NCBI GenBank assembly: GCA_947472795.1
Contig: CANJBL010000001.1
Location: forward strand, 186,001 to 250,000
Length of the DNA stretch: 64,000 bases
Source: Fidelibacterota bacterium
Lineage (GTDB): Bacteria > Pseudomonadota > Alphaproteobacteria > Rhodospirillales > Rhodospirillaceae
Reading direction: 5' to 3'
Numbering within the stretch: the first letter of the stretch is position 1; each line of letters begins with the position of its first letter. The position numbers were made by a program, and so were the translations under genes. A model generated the notes under the pieces. The model was not told the origin of the DNA. It did no database searches and saw only the letters and a program-made list of their open reading frames with translations. Shown here in pieces: positions 42,183-49,771 of the stretch.

Positions 42183-44168
42183 ATGATCATTGAACTCGGT
42201 CACTTTGCCCTGGCGTTGGCGTTGGTCGTCGCCCTGGTGCAGTCCACCGTTCCGCTCATCGGCGCGCAGCGTAATAACGCGAGCCTCATGGCCGTGGCGC
42301 GCACCTCGGCGCTGATGCAGTTGGTGTTGATCCTCGGCGCCTTCGGCGCGCTGATGCACGCCTATATCACCTCGGACTTCTCGGTGATCGGCGTCTATGA
42401 GAACTCGCATACCACCAAGCCGCTTATCTACAAGATCAGCGGCGTGTGGGGGAATCACGAGGGCTCGCTGCTGTTGTGGGTGAGCATCCTTGCTTTGTTC
42501 GGCGGCGGCGTGGCCGCTTTCGGCACCAACTTGCCGCCGGCCTTGCGCGCGCGTGCGTTGGCCGTGCAAGGCATGATCAGCGTCGGCTTCGTCGCTTTCA
42601 TCCTGTTCACCTCGAACCCGTTCCTGCGCATCACACCCACACCCGCCGAAGGCCAAGGCTTGAACCCTTTGCTGCAGGACCCGGGCCTCGCATTCCATCC
42701 GCCTATGCTCTATGCGGGCTATGTGGGCTTCTCCATGGCGTTCTCCTTCGCGGTGGCCGCACTGATCGAGGGCCGTGTGGATGCGGCCTGGGCGCGCTGG
42801 GTGCGCCCCTGGACACTGGCCGCCTGGACATTCCTGACCATGGGCATCGGCCTTGGCAGCTGGTGGGCTTACTACACGCTAGGCTGGGGCGGCTGGTGGG
42901 CGTGGGATCCGGTTGAGAACGCGTCCTTCATCCCGTGGTTGACGGGCACAGCCTTGCTGCACTCGGCCATTGTGGTCGAGAAGCGCGAAGCCTTGAAGAG
43001 CTGGACCATTCTGCTGGCCATCATCACTTTCTCGCTCTCCTTGCTGGGCACCTTCCTGGTGCGCTCGGGCGCTTTGACGTCGGTGCACTCTTTTGCCGCC
43101 GACCCGACGCGCGGTGTATTCATTCTGATGCTGCTGGGACTCGCCATCGGTGGGTCTTTGACTTTGTACGCCATCCGCGCGCCGCACCTGCAAGGCGGCG
43201 GACTGTTCGCGCCCATCAGCCGCGAGGGTGGACTGCTGATCAACAACCTGTTGCTCTCCACCGCCGCCGCCACGGTGCTGTTGGGCACGCTGTACCCGCT
43301 GTTCACCGAAGTGCTGTCGGCCAACAAAATCACGGTAGGTCCGCCCTATTTCGACGCGGTATTCATTCCGCTGATGGTGCCGCTGGTCCTCCTGATCGGC
43401 ATCGGTCCGCGTCTCGCGTGGAAGCGCGGCGACATCGCCGGCGCCTTGGCGCGCGTGAAATTCGCAGGGGCCGCGACGCTGGCCATGCTGGCCCTTTCAC
43501 TCGTGATCAACGGCACGCGCACCACGGATATAGCGGGCGCGTGTGGTCTCGCTATCGCGGCCTATCTCGCCGTCGCCTCCATCAGCGAATGGATCGACCG
43601 CGTGCGTTTGACGAAATCCGGTGCCTGGACGCGCATCGCCAATCTACCGCGCGCCGCTCATGGGATGACTGTTGCGCACCTCGGCATGGCCGTGCTGATC
43701 GCTGGCGTCAGTGGTGCAACCGCGTGGCGACAAGAGCGCATCCAGACCATGGCCCAGGGACAAACCGTGGAGATGGCGGGTTACACCATGACCTTCAACG
43801 GCGTGAAGATGGTGCAAGGGCCCAACTACGCCGCCGGGCGCGCTGACATCACAGTGTCGCGGGCCGGCAAGACCATCGCCACGTTGCTGCCGGAGCTGCG
43901 CACCTATGATCAGCCGCCGCAGCAGACGACCTTCACGTCGATCCACACGACTTTCTATGCCGATCTCTATGCCGCTTTGGGTGAGCCGCAAGGCGCCGAC
44001 GGCGCTTTCGTGACGCGCTTCTTTTATGTGCCGTTTGTGCCCTTCCTTTGGTACGGCGTGCTGCTGATGGGCTTGGGCGGACTCATCTCGCTCTCGGACC
44101 GGCGCTTGCGTGTCGGCGCGCCGCAGCGTGCGGCGGCGGCGATGCCTCTGGCGCAGGCGGCTGAATAA
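42183..44168 (+). CDS. ccmF: Cytochrome c heme lyase component CcmF
   Basis: A 661-residue polytopic membrane protein with about 15 helices. The tryptophan-rich heme-binding motif WGGWWAWDPVENASFIPW is near residues 234-251, and HEGSLLLWV lies earlier. CcmF, with CcmH/I, attaches heme to apocytochrome c. Length and layout are normal. It overlaps ccmG by 1 nt. Confidence 0.96.
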   Translation: MIIELGHFALALALVVALVQSTVPLIGAQRNNASLMAVARTSALMQLVLILGAFGALMHAYITSDFSVIGVYENSHTTKPLIYKISGVWGNHEGSLLLWVSILALFGGGVAAFGTNLPPALRARALAVQGMISVGFVAFILFTSNPFLRITPTPAEGQGLNPLLQDPGLAFHPPMLYAGYVGFSMAFSFAVAALIEGRVDAAWARWVRPWTLAAWTFLTMGIGLGSWWAYYTLGWGGWWAWDPVENASFIPWLTGTALLHSAIVVEKREALKSWTILLAIITFSLSLLGTFLVRSGALTSVHSFAADPTRGVFILMLLGLAIGGSLTLYAIRAPHLQGGGLFAPISREGGLLINNLLLSTAAATVLLGTLYPLFTEVLSANKITVGPPYFDAVFIPLMVPLVLLIGIGPRLAWKRGDIAGALARVKFAGAATLAMLALSLVINGTRTTDIAGACGLAIAAYLAVASISEWIDRVRLTKSGAWTRIANLPRAAHGMTVAHLGMAVLIAGVSGATAWRQERIQTMAQGQTVEMAGYTMTFNGVKMVQGPNYAAGRADITVSRAGKTIATLLPELRTYDQPPQQTTFTSIHTTFYADLYAALGEPQGADGAFVTRFFYVPFVPFLWYGVLLMGLGGLISLSDRRLRVGAPQRAAAAMPLAQAAE

Positions 44169-44716
44169 TGAAGAGATGGCCCTATATTCTGCCGCTGGTG
44201 GCCGTGCTGGCCTTGGGCGGCATTTTCGCCAAGCGCATGGTCGATATCGAGAACGGCACGGACCCTAGCCTGATCCCTACCGTGTTGCTCGACACGCCCA
44301 TCCCAGCCTTTGATCTGCCGCCTTTGCCCAATCGCGGCGAAGCGTTGCGCAGCGAGGACTTGAAAGGCCAAGTGAGCCTGGTGAATTTCTGGGGCTCGTG
44401 GTGCATCGCTTGCGTCTCGGAACACCCTGCGCTGCTGGCCATCGCCAAGGAAGGCGACGTACCCATTCACGGCGTGGCCTGGCGCGACGATCCGAACAAG
44501 AGCCTCGCCTGGCTGGCGCAGCGCGGCGACCCTTATGCCACGGTCGGCCAGGACCCGGATAGCAAGACCGCCATTGCATTTGGCGTGGTGGCAGCACCCG
44601 AGACCTTCCTGGTCGATAAACAAGGCGTGATTCGCTACAAGCAGACCGGCCCCATCACGGCGGCCGATTGGAAAAACAAGATCAAGCCGCTGATCGCCGA
44701 GCTGAAGAAGAAATGA
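44168..44716 (+). CDS. ccmG: Cytochrome c biogenesis thiol:disulfide oxidoreductase CcmG/DsbE
   Basis: A 182-residue thioredoxin-like protein anchored by residues 5-22. The active site is C79-I-A-C82 in FWGSWCIACVSEHP, a variant of the usual WCxxC with Ile-Ala between the cysteines. The family-specific acidic groove region (VAWRDDPNKSLAWL) is present. It reduces apocytochrome c cysteines in the periplasm. It overlaps ccmH by 4 nt (ATGA). Confidence 0.94.
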   Translation: MKRWPYILPLVAVLALGGIFAKRMVDIENGTDPSLIPTVLLDTPIPAFDLPPLPNRGEALRSEDLKGQVSLVNFWGSWCIACVSEHPALLAIAKEGDVPIHGVAWRDDPNKSLAWLAQRGDPYATVGQDPDSKTAIAFGVVAAPETFLVDKQGVIRYKQTGPITAADWKNKIKPLIAELKKK

Positions 44717-45174
44717 AAAAGCTCGCTCTTTTCCTGGCTGCGCTTTGCATTTCCTCCTTTGCGCTGGCTGTCGAACCCAATGAGATGTTGAAAGACGCAG
44801 GCCTGGAAGCACGCGCCCGCGAGGTCAGCAAGCAGCTGCGCTGCGTGCAGTGCCAGAACGAAACCATCGACGAATCCCATGCCGACATCGCGCGCGCCAT
44901 GCGCCTTCTGGTGCGCGAGCGCATCACGGCCGGCGACACCAATGATCAGATCATCGCCTATATGTTGAGCCGCTACGGCGATTATGTGCTGCTGCGTCCA
45001 CGCTTCATGTCGAGCACGCTGATCCTGTGGGTTGGACCCTTTGTGCTTCTGGTGCTCGGCGGCCTTGTGGTTGTGACGCGCATCAGGCGCGGCGGTACGG
45101 AAGGCCTGGCGCTGACGGAAGAAGAGCAGAAGGCGGTTGCCGCCCTCACCGAACTGGGAGAAGGCGGATCATGA
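44713..45174 (+). CDS. ccmH: Cytochrome c maturation protein CcmH
   Basis: A 153-residue protein with a signal peptide (to about residue 20) and a C-terminal membrane span (residues about 105-128). The redox motif LRCVQCQNETI has C44 and C47. CcmH handles the apocytochrome thiols with CcmG. The ATG at 44713 overlaps the ccmG stop; upstream in-frame codons belong to ccmG in another frame. Confidence 0.94.
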   Translation: MKKLALFLAALCISSFALAVEPNEMLKDAGLEARAREVSKQLRCVQCQNETIDESHADIARAMRLLVRERITAGDTNDQIIAYMLSRYGDYVLLRPRFMSSTLILWVGPFVLLVLGGLVVVTRIRRGGTEGLALTEEEQKAVAALTELGEGGS

Positions 45175-46670
45175 TTTGGATGGGGATTGCTCTCGTCGCG
45201 CTGGCGACCTTGGCCGCGCTGCTGTGGCCAGTATTGAAAGCGCCCAAGCCCGCCATGGATCGGGCTGCCTATGACATGACCATCTTCCGCGATCAGTTGA
45301 AGGAAGTGGACCGCGACGTGGACCGCGGTGTGCTGACGCCAGAGGAGGCCGAGGCCGCGCGCCTGGAGATCCACCGGCGCATGCTGAGCGCCGACAAGGC
45401 CGCGATAAAGGCGCCCGCCGCCGATGCGCCCAAGCGCCGCGTGGCGCTGGCGAGTGCGATGGGTGTGCTGGTGCCGGTGCTGGCCCTGGGCATCTATCTC
45501 AAAGTCGGCGCGCCCACTTACGTGCCCGCACCTGCGCCCGCCGTGGCCGAGAACGGCCAGAACGGCGATCTCAACGAAGCCGACATGGCAAAGATGATCG
45601 ATCAGCTGGCCGCCCGTGTTGCGGCCAACCCCGGCGACAGCGTCGGCGCGGGCTTGCTGGCGCGCAGCTACGCCAGCCTGGGGCGCTTCGGCGATGCCGT
45701 TGAGGTTTACCGCAAGCTTCTGGCGCTGACGCCCAATGCTGAAAATTACGCAAGTTATGCCGAGTTGATGATCGCTAACGCCAGCGGCCAGGTCTCGCAG
45801 GAGGCGCACGACGCCTTGGTGAAGGCTCTGACCTATGACCGCAGCGAGGCGCGCGCGCGGTTTTATCTGGGCTTCGAGATGGCGCAAAAGGGCCAGCCGA
45901 AGAACGCCATCGCCGTATGGCGCGATCTTTCCGCCACTGCACCCGCCGATGCGCCGTGGCTCGATATGGTGAAGCAGCAGATGGCCGGTGCTGCACAAGA
46001 GGCCGGCATTCCGCCCATGACGGTGGACCCGAAGCATCCGCTGGATCTTCTGCCGCCCGCTGAAGTCGCCGCCGCCAAAGCCGCTGGTCCGCCGGCCGCA
46101 TCTGCGTCCACACAAGCCAGCGCTGGGCCCAGCCGCGCGCCAAGCCAGAACGTGACGGCCAATCCCTCGCCAATCGCACCACAAGGCGGTGGCGGTGGCG
46201 CTGGCTCCGTCAACGACATGGCCCCGGAAGCGCGCGAGCGCGTGAGCATGATGGTGGCGGGCCTGGCCGGGCGACTTGCCAGCAATCCCCAGGACTATGA
46301 CGGCTGGCTGTTGCTGGGCCGCTCCTACACGGTGCTGAAGGACTTTGACGGTGCCAAGGGAGCCTACGAGAAGGCCATCGCGCTGAAGCCGAAAGAAGTC
46401 GAGCCGCGCCTGCATCTCATGGCCTCGCTGATGACCATGGTGGATGCCAACGATCAGAAGCCGTTACCCAAGCCCGTCACCGACGCCGCCGCCGATATTC
46501 TGACGCTGGAACCGCAGCAGCCCGACGCCCTATTCGTCAGCGGCATCGCGCGGCTGAAAGCCGGCGACACATCGGGCGCCAAGGTGCTGTGGACGCGCGC
46601 GCGCGACGTCATGACAGAGGGTTCGCCGCAACGCGCCGCCGTCGAACAGAGACTGAAGGCTTTACCATGA
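45171..46670 (+). CDS. ccmI: Cytochrome c maturation protein CcmI
   Basis: A 499-residue protein with two N-terminal membrane segments (residues 1-20 and about 92-112) and a large periplasmic TPR domain. The second span is preceded by the family block YDMTIFRDQLKEVDRDVDRG. CcmI captures the C-terminus of apocytochrome c and delivers it to CcmF/H. A proline/alanine/serine-rich linker (about residues 300-340) separates two TPR blocks. It starts at ATG 45171, overlapping ccmH by 4 nt. Confidence 0.93.
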   Translation: MIWMGIALVALATLAALLWPVLKAPKPAMDRAAYDMTIFRDQLKEVDRDVDRGVLTPEEAEAARLEIHRRMLSADKAAIKAPAADAPKRRVALASAMGVLVPVLALGIYLKVGAPTYVPAPAPAVAENGQNGDLNEADMAKMIDQLAARVAANPGDSVGAGLLARSYASLGRFGDAVEVYRKLLALTPNAENYASYAELMIANASGQVSQEAHDALVKALTYDRSEARARFYLGFEMAQKGQPKNAIAVWRDLSATAPADAPWLDMVKQQMAGAAQEAGIPPMTVDPKHPLDLLPPAEVAAAKAAGPPAASASTQASAGPSRAPSQNVTANPSPIAPQGGGGGAGSVNDMAPEARERVSMMVAGLAGRLASNPQDYDGWLLLGRSYTVLKDFDGAKGAYEKAIALKPKEVEPRLHLMASLMTMVDANDQKPLPKPVTDAAADILTLEPQQPDALFVSGIARLKAGDTSGAKVLWTRARDVMTEGSPQRAAVEQRLKALP

Positions 46671-47272
46671 TGACCAAACGCATCGCCATTGCCGTTGCCA
46701 TCATCGCCGCCATGGCGCTGGTGCTCACACTCTATCTGCCGCGGGCGCGCCAAGTGGACGTATCGCCGCAAGGCACCGTAGCCATCGGCGGACCCTTCAC
46801 CCTCGTCAATACCAAGGGCGATCTGGTCAGCGAGGTCGATTTGAAAGGCCGCTACAGCCTGATCTTCTTCGGCTTCACCCACTGCCCGGATATCTGCCCT
46901 ATTGCATTGCAGACGATGACCCAGGCTTTGCGGGCTGCGGGCCCTGCCGCCACAAAGGTGCAGCCGGTGTTCATCACCGTGGACCCCGAGCGTGATCCTC
47001 CGGAAGTGATGGCGGCATACCTGGCCTCGTTCGATCCGCGCTTCTGGGGTTTGACGGGCACACCCGATCAGGTGAAGGGTGCCGAGACCAGCTACAAGGT
47101 CTTCGCGGCGAAAGCGCCCATGAAAGATGCCAATGGCCAACCCACGGGTGACTACACCATGAACCACACCGGGTTCATTTATCTCATGGATCGGAACGGC
47201 GCCTACGCCGCCCACTTCGACAAGGATGCGAGCGCCGACGACATCGCCAAGCGCATTGCGGCCCTGCAGTGA
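46667..47272 (+). CDS. SCO-family copper chaperone for cytochrome oxidase assembly
   Basis: A 201-residue SCO1/SenC protein. An N-terminal anchor (residues 5-25) precedes a thioredoxin fold with the copper site C73-x3-C77 in THCPDICPIA and the third ligand H167 in MNHTGF. SCO proteins deliver copper to the Cu-A site of cytochrome c oxidase. The start overlaps the ccmI stop by 4 nt, so it is an extension of the ccm operon, linking c-type cytochrome and oxidase assembly. Confidence 0.94.
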   Translation: MMTKRIAIAVAIIAAMALVLTLYLPRARQVDVSPQGTVAIGGPFTLVNTKGDLVSEVDLKGRYSLIFFGFTHCPDICPIALQTMTQALRAAGPAATKVQPVFITVDPERDPPEVMAAYLASFDPRFWGLTGTPDQVKGAETSYKVFAAKAPMKDANGQPTGDYTMNHTGFIYLMDRNGAYAAHFDKDASADDIAKRIAALQ

Positions 47273-47700
47273 CAAAAGCGCCCCAGCCCTTCTGGCGCGA
47301 GAAATCGCTCAAGCAGATGACGGCGGAGGAATGGGAAAGCTTGTGCGACGGCTGCGGAAAGTGCTGTTTGCATAAAATCCGCGAGAAAGACGGCACGTTG
47401 AAAATGACCAACGTGGCCTGCCGGCTTCTCGACACGCGCACCTGCCGGTGTGCCAACTATGCGCGCCGCAAGGACCTTGTGCCCGATTGCGTGGTGCTGA
47501 CATCCGACAGTGTGGCCGGACTGGACTGGCTTCCCGGCACGTGCGCCTACCGCCTCGTGAGCGAAGGCAAGGACCTGGCTCACTGGCACCCGCTGGTGAG
47601 CGGCCAGGCCAAGACCGTGCACACGGCCAATATCTCCGTGCGCGGGCAATGCATCTCGGAGCGCGACGCAGGTCCCCTACATCATCATGTTGTTCCGTAA
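47269..47700 (+). CDS. YcgN/UPF0260-type cysteine-cluster protein
   Basis: A 143-residue protein with a cluster of cysteines: LCDGCGKCCLHK (residues 26-37), then CRLLDTRTCRCANY, and PDC and TCAYR. This is the YcgN family, thought to chelate metal (zinc or Fe-S); function unknown. It starts at GTG 47269, overlapping the SCO stop by 4 nt (GTGA), so it belongs to the same transcript. A start codon of GTG is unusual within this ATG-rich operon. Confidence 0.85.
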   Translation: MTKAPQPFWREKSLKQMTAEEWESLCDGCGKCCLHKIREKDGTLKMTNVACRLLDTRTCRCANYARRKDLVPDCVVLTSDSVAGLDWLPGTCAYRLVSEGKDLAHWHPLVSGQAKTVHTANISVRGQCISERDAGPLHHHVVP

Positions 47701-48478
47701 GCGCGCCCCTCGGCCGGCCCCGAGAGCGGTAAAAAGCGCCGAGCGCGCCATTCCCTTGCAATCCACGCGCTTCGCCGAAGTACTCGGCGATGCCGCCATG
47801 ACGGCGCGCGTGATCCTCGACATCAATCCGCGCGCGCGGCGCGTGAGCTTACGCGTGGACCCGGGCAACAGCTGCATTGTGCTGGTACGCCCGCCACGCA
47901 TGAGCGACAGAGCTGTCGGCGCCTTCCTCGAGAGCCACGCGGGCTGGATTGCCACCCACCTCGCGAAGCTGCCGCAGCGCGTGAATTTTTCTGACGGATC
48001 TGTGATTCCATTCGCCGGCGCGGAGCACATCATTCGCCTACGCCCAGAAGCGCGCGGCGGTGTGTGGCGCGAAGGCGAGGAAATCATCGTGACCGGTAAG
48101 GCCGAGCACACGGCGCGGCGTTTGCGCGACTGGCTGAAAGCAGAAGCGCGGAAATCCCTGTCGACGGCGGTTCACGCCATGGCGGCACAGCTGGATGTGA
48201 AGGTCACGCGCATCAGCGTGCGCGACACCCGTTCACGCTGGGGGAGTTGTACGCCCGATGGGAAATTGTCGTTCTCGTGGCGGCTGATTTTCGCGCCGGC
48301 GGATGTGCTGGCCTATGTGGCCGCACATGAAGTCGCGCACCTTAAGCACATGCATCATCAACCCGCCTTCTGGCGGACGGTGGATGTGGTATTGAAAGAA
48401 TACGCGCCCGGTGTGGACTGGAAATCAGCGCGCGAATGGCTTCGTCGGCGCGGGACCGCGCTGCATAGCTACGGCTGA
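47687..48478 (+). CDS. YgjP-like zinc metallopeptidase (DUF45)
   Basis: A 263-residue protein of the YgjP/DUF45 (WLM-like) group. The zinc motif is HEVAHLKHMHHQPAFW, with SRWGSCTPDGKLSFSWRLIF just before it, which is the family signature. The N-terminal half (IDINPRARRVSLRVD) is the usual scaffold. The substrate is unknown. It overlaps the YcgN-type gene by 14 nt at its start and the convergent sleB-like gene by 54 nt at its end. Confidence 0.85.
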   Translation: MLFRKRAPRPAPRAVKSAERAIPLQSTRFAEVLGDAAMTARVILDINPRARRVSLRVDPGNSCIVLVRPPRMSDRAVGAFLESHAGWIATHLAKLPQRVNFSDGSVIPFAGAEHIIRLRPEARGGVWREGEEIIVTGKAEHTARRLRDWLKAEARKSLSTAVHAMAAQLDVKVTRISVRDTRSRWGSCTPDGKLSFSWRLIFAPADVLAYVAAHEVAHLKHMHHQPAFWRTVDVVLKEYAPGVDWKSAREWLRRRGTALHSYG

Positions 48479-49162
48479 GCCTGTGTCGGCAGAAGCTATC
48501 GCCTGCGTCTTGCGGGCGTGCTTGCTGGTCACGTATTCGGCGAAAGCATTCATGCGGTAGATGAACGGCTTGCGCGCGGGTGCATTGGCTTTGCTGCGCG
48601 ACGAATCCGTATCACGGTAGAAAACGTGGCTGCCGATGATGGTGGTGGTTTCGTATTCCTGCGCCCAGGCGGGCTTTAGAAAGTCGGCGTGATACCAGAG
48701 CGCGCCGTTGGTGGGGTCGGGAATGGAAGAATCGGCCTGCAGGATCGCGGTGGCGATCTTCAGCGACGTGCGCCACTGGTCGGCCTCGTAAGGAATGTCG
48801 TTCTTGGCATCGCAGTACCAGGAGAACTGGCAGCGATGATTCTCGCCCATCATCTTGCTCTGCTTGACGACGTCGCAGATGTTCGATGGAAAGCGTGAGT
48901 CCATGGCACGGTTCAGGACGACGCGGGCGACAGCGATACGCCCCGCCATGGTTTCGCTGCGCGCTTCCCAATAGTCATTAAGCGCGAGGCAAACCAGCTC
49001 GTCCTTGGAGACCACAATGTTGGAGAAATCGATGTGAAGGTCGGCCGGAATTTCGACGGCCCTGGCGGAGGTAGCGAAGGAAAACATGAATGCGGCGCCG
49101 ACAACGAGCGGCGCCAAGCGCAAGAGCAGCGAGGTGAAGGTACGGGTCAGGATAGAGTGCAT
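48425..49162 (-). CDS. SleB-type cell wall hydrolase
   Basis: A 245-residue protein with an N-terminal membrane/signal segment (residues about 12-35) and a Hydrolase_2 (SleB) domain: VCLALNDYWEARSETMAGRI, then QFSWYCD and ALWYHADFLKPAW. SleB-type lytic enzymes cleave peptidoglycan glycan chains, here probably in cell-wall turnover because the organism type does not sporulate. The C-terminal 50 residues are basic. Its 3' end overlaps the convergent peptidase gene by 54 nt. Confidence 0.85.
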   Translation of the reverse strand: MHSILTRTFTSLLLRLAPLVVGAAFMFSFATSARAVEIPADLHIDFSNIVVSKDELVCLALNDYWEARSETMAGRIAVARVVLNRAMDSRFPSNICDVVKQSKMMGENHRCQFSWYCDAKNDIPYEADQWRTSLKIATAILQADSSIPDPTNGALWYHADFLKPAWAQEYETTTIIGSHVFYRDTDSSRSKANAPARKPFIYRMNAFAEYVTSKHARKTQAIASADTGSAVAMQRGPAPTKPFAR

Positions 49163-49771
49163 TGGCGTTATTTCCTCGTTTCCTCGGCCACAACAACAAC
49201 AGGCACGGTGTCACCCAACCAGGAGGTCAACGCCTGGTCGCAAAGAGTGTTCCCTGTGCTCGAAGCCGGACGTGCCGTGTATCCGTCCGTTGTTTTTATG
49301 GCCGGGATTTCTACGCTCCCGTTCATTAGCCCCATTGTGGACGATATGTTTTCGTCCTTGGGTGGACCGCCGTCTCCAGAGGGCAGGTCCGTTGGCAGGC
49401 GGATTATTGAGAATGGGCCAAAGCAGGCAACAAAAATTAAGTTGCGGCGTGACGCGGAATTGCAATCTTATCTTGCGAAGATAGGGAGTGAAGGCTGACG
49501 ATCGCTCGCGGCACTGTTCAATCCGTAGGCAGGGGGGTTGCTTCGACCCACAATGGCTTGGAATTTTCGGTTGGATATCAGTTCCTTATTTGACCCTTGC
49601 GAAAACATGGCCATTAACCAGTTCGACGAGAGCTCGCGGCGAAAATAAGAAACAATCTTTCAAAAAAAGGCTGTAATTTTCTATCTACGGTAGAGAGAAT
49701 CGCGCGCGTGACTATCGTATTAGGGGATGAAAGCCGAGATGAGCGGCGGCAAGGCGATTCGAGGCGGGCCT
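49163..49771. other. 609-nt interval with no firm gene
   Basis: This holds the sleB-like gene leader on the minus strand, then a possible small plus-strand ORF (49208-49498), then about 270 nt that is poorer in G+C than the flanks (for example AATAAGAAACAATCTTTC near 49640). There are no repeats or clear promoters. Codon choice in the ORF also looks less GC-rich than its neighbours. The interval may be a small insertion or a decayed gene. Confidence 0.5.
49208..49498 (+). CDS. Doubtful small ORF (96 aa)
   Basis: From GTG 49208, a 96-residue frame with a fairly protein-like sequence (NAWSQRVFPVLEAGRAVYPS, then FMAGISTLPFISPIVDDMF, then a basic C-terminus). No domain is recognised and no convincing ribosome site precedes the start. 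The frame extends upstream to 49034, but that part is antisense to the sleB-like gene. It could be a real small gene or a remnant. Confidence 0.25.
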   Translation: MSPNQEVNAWSQRVFPVLEAGRAVYPSVVFMAGISTLPFISPIVDDMFSSLGGPPSPEGRSVGRRIIENGPKQATKIKLRRDAELQSYLAKIGSEG

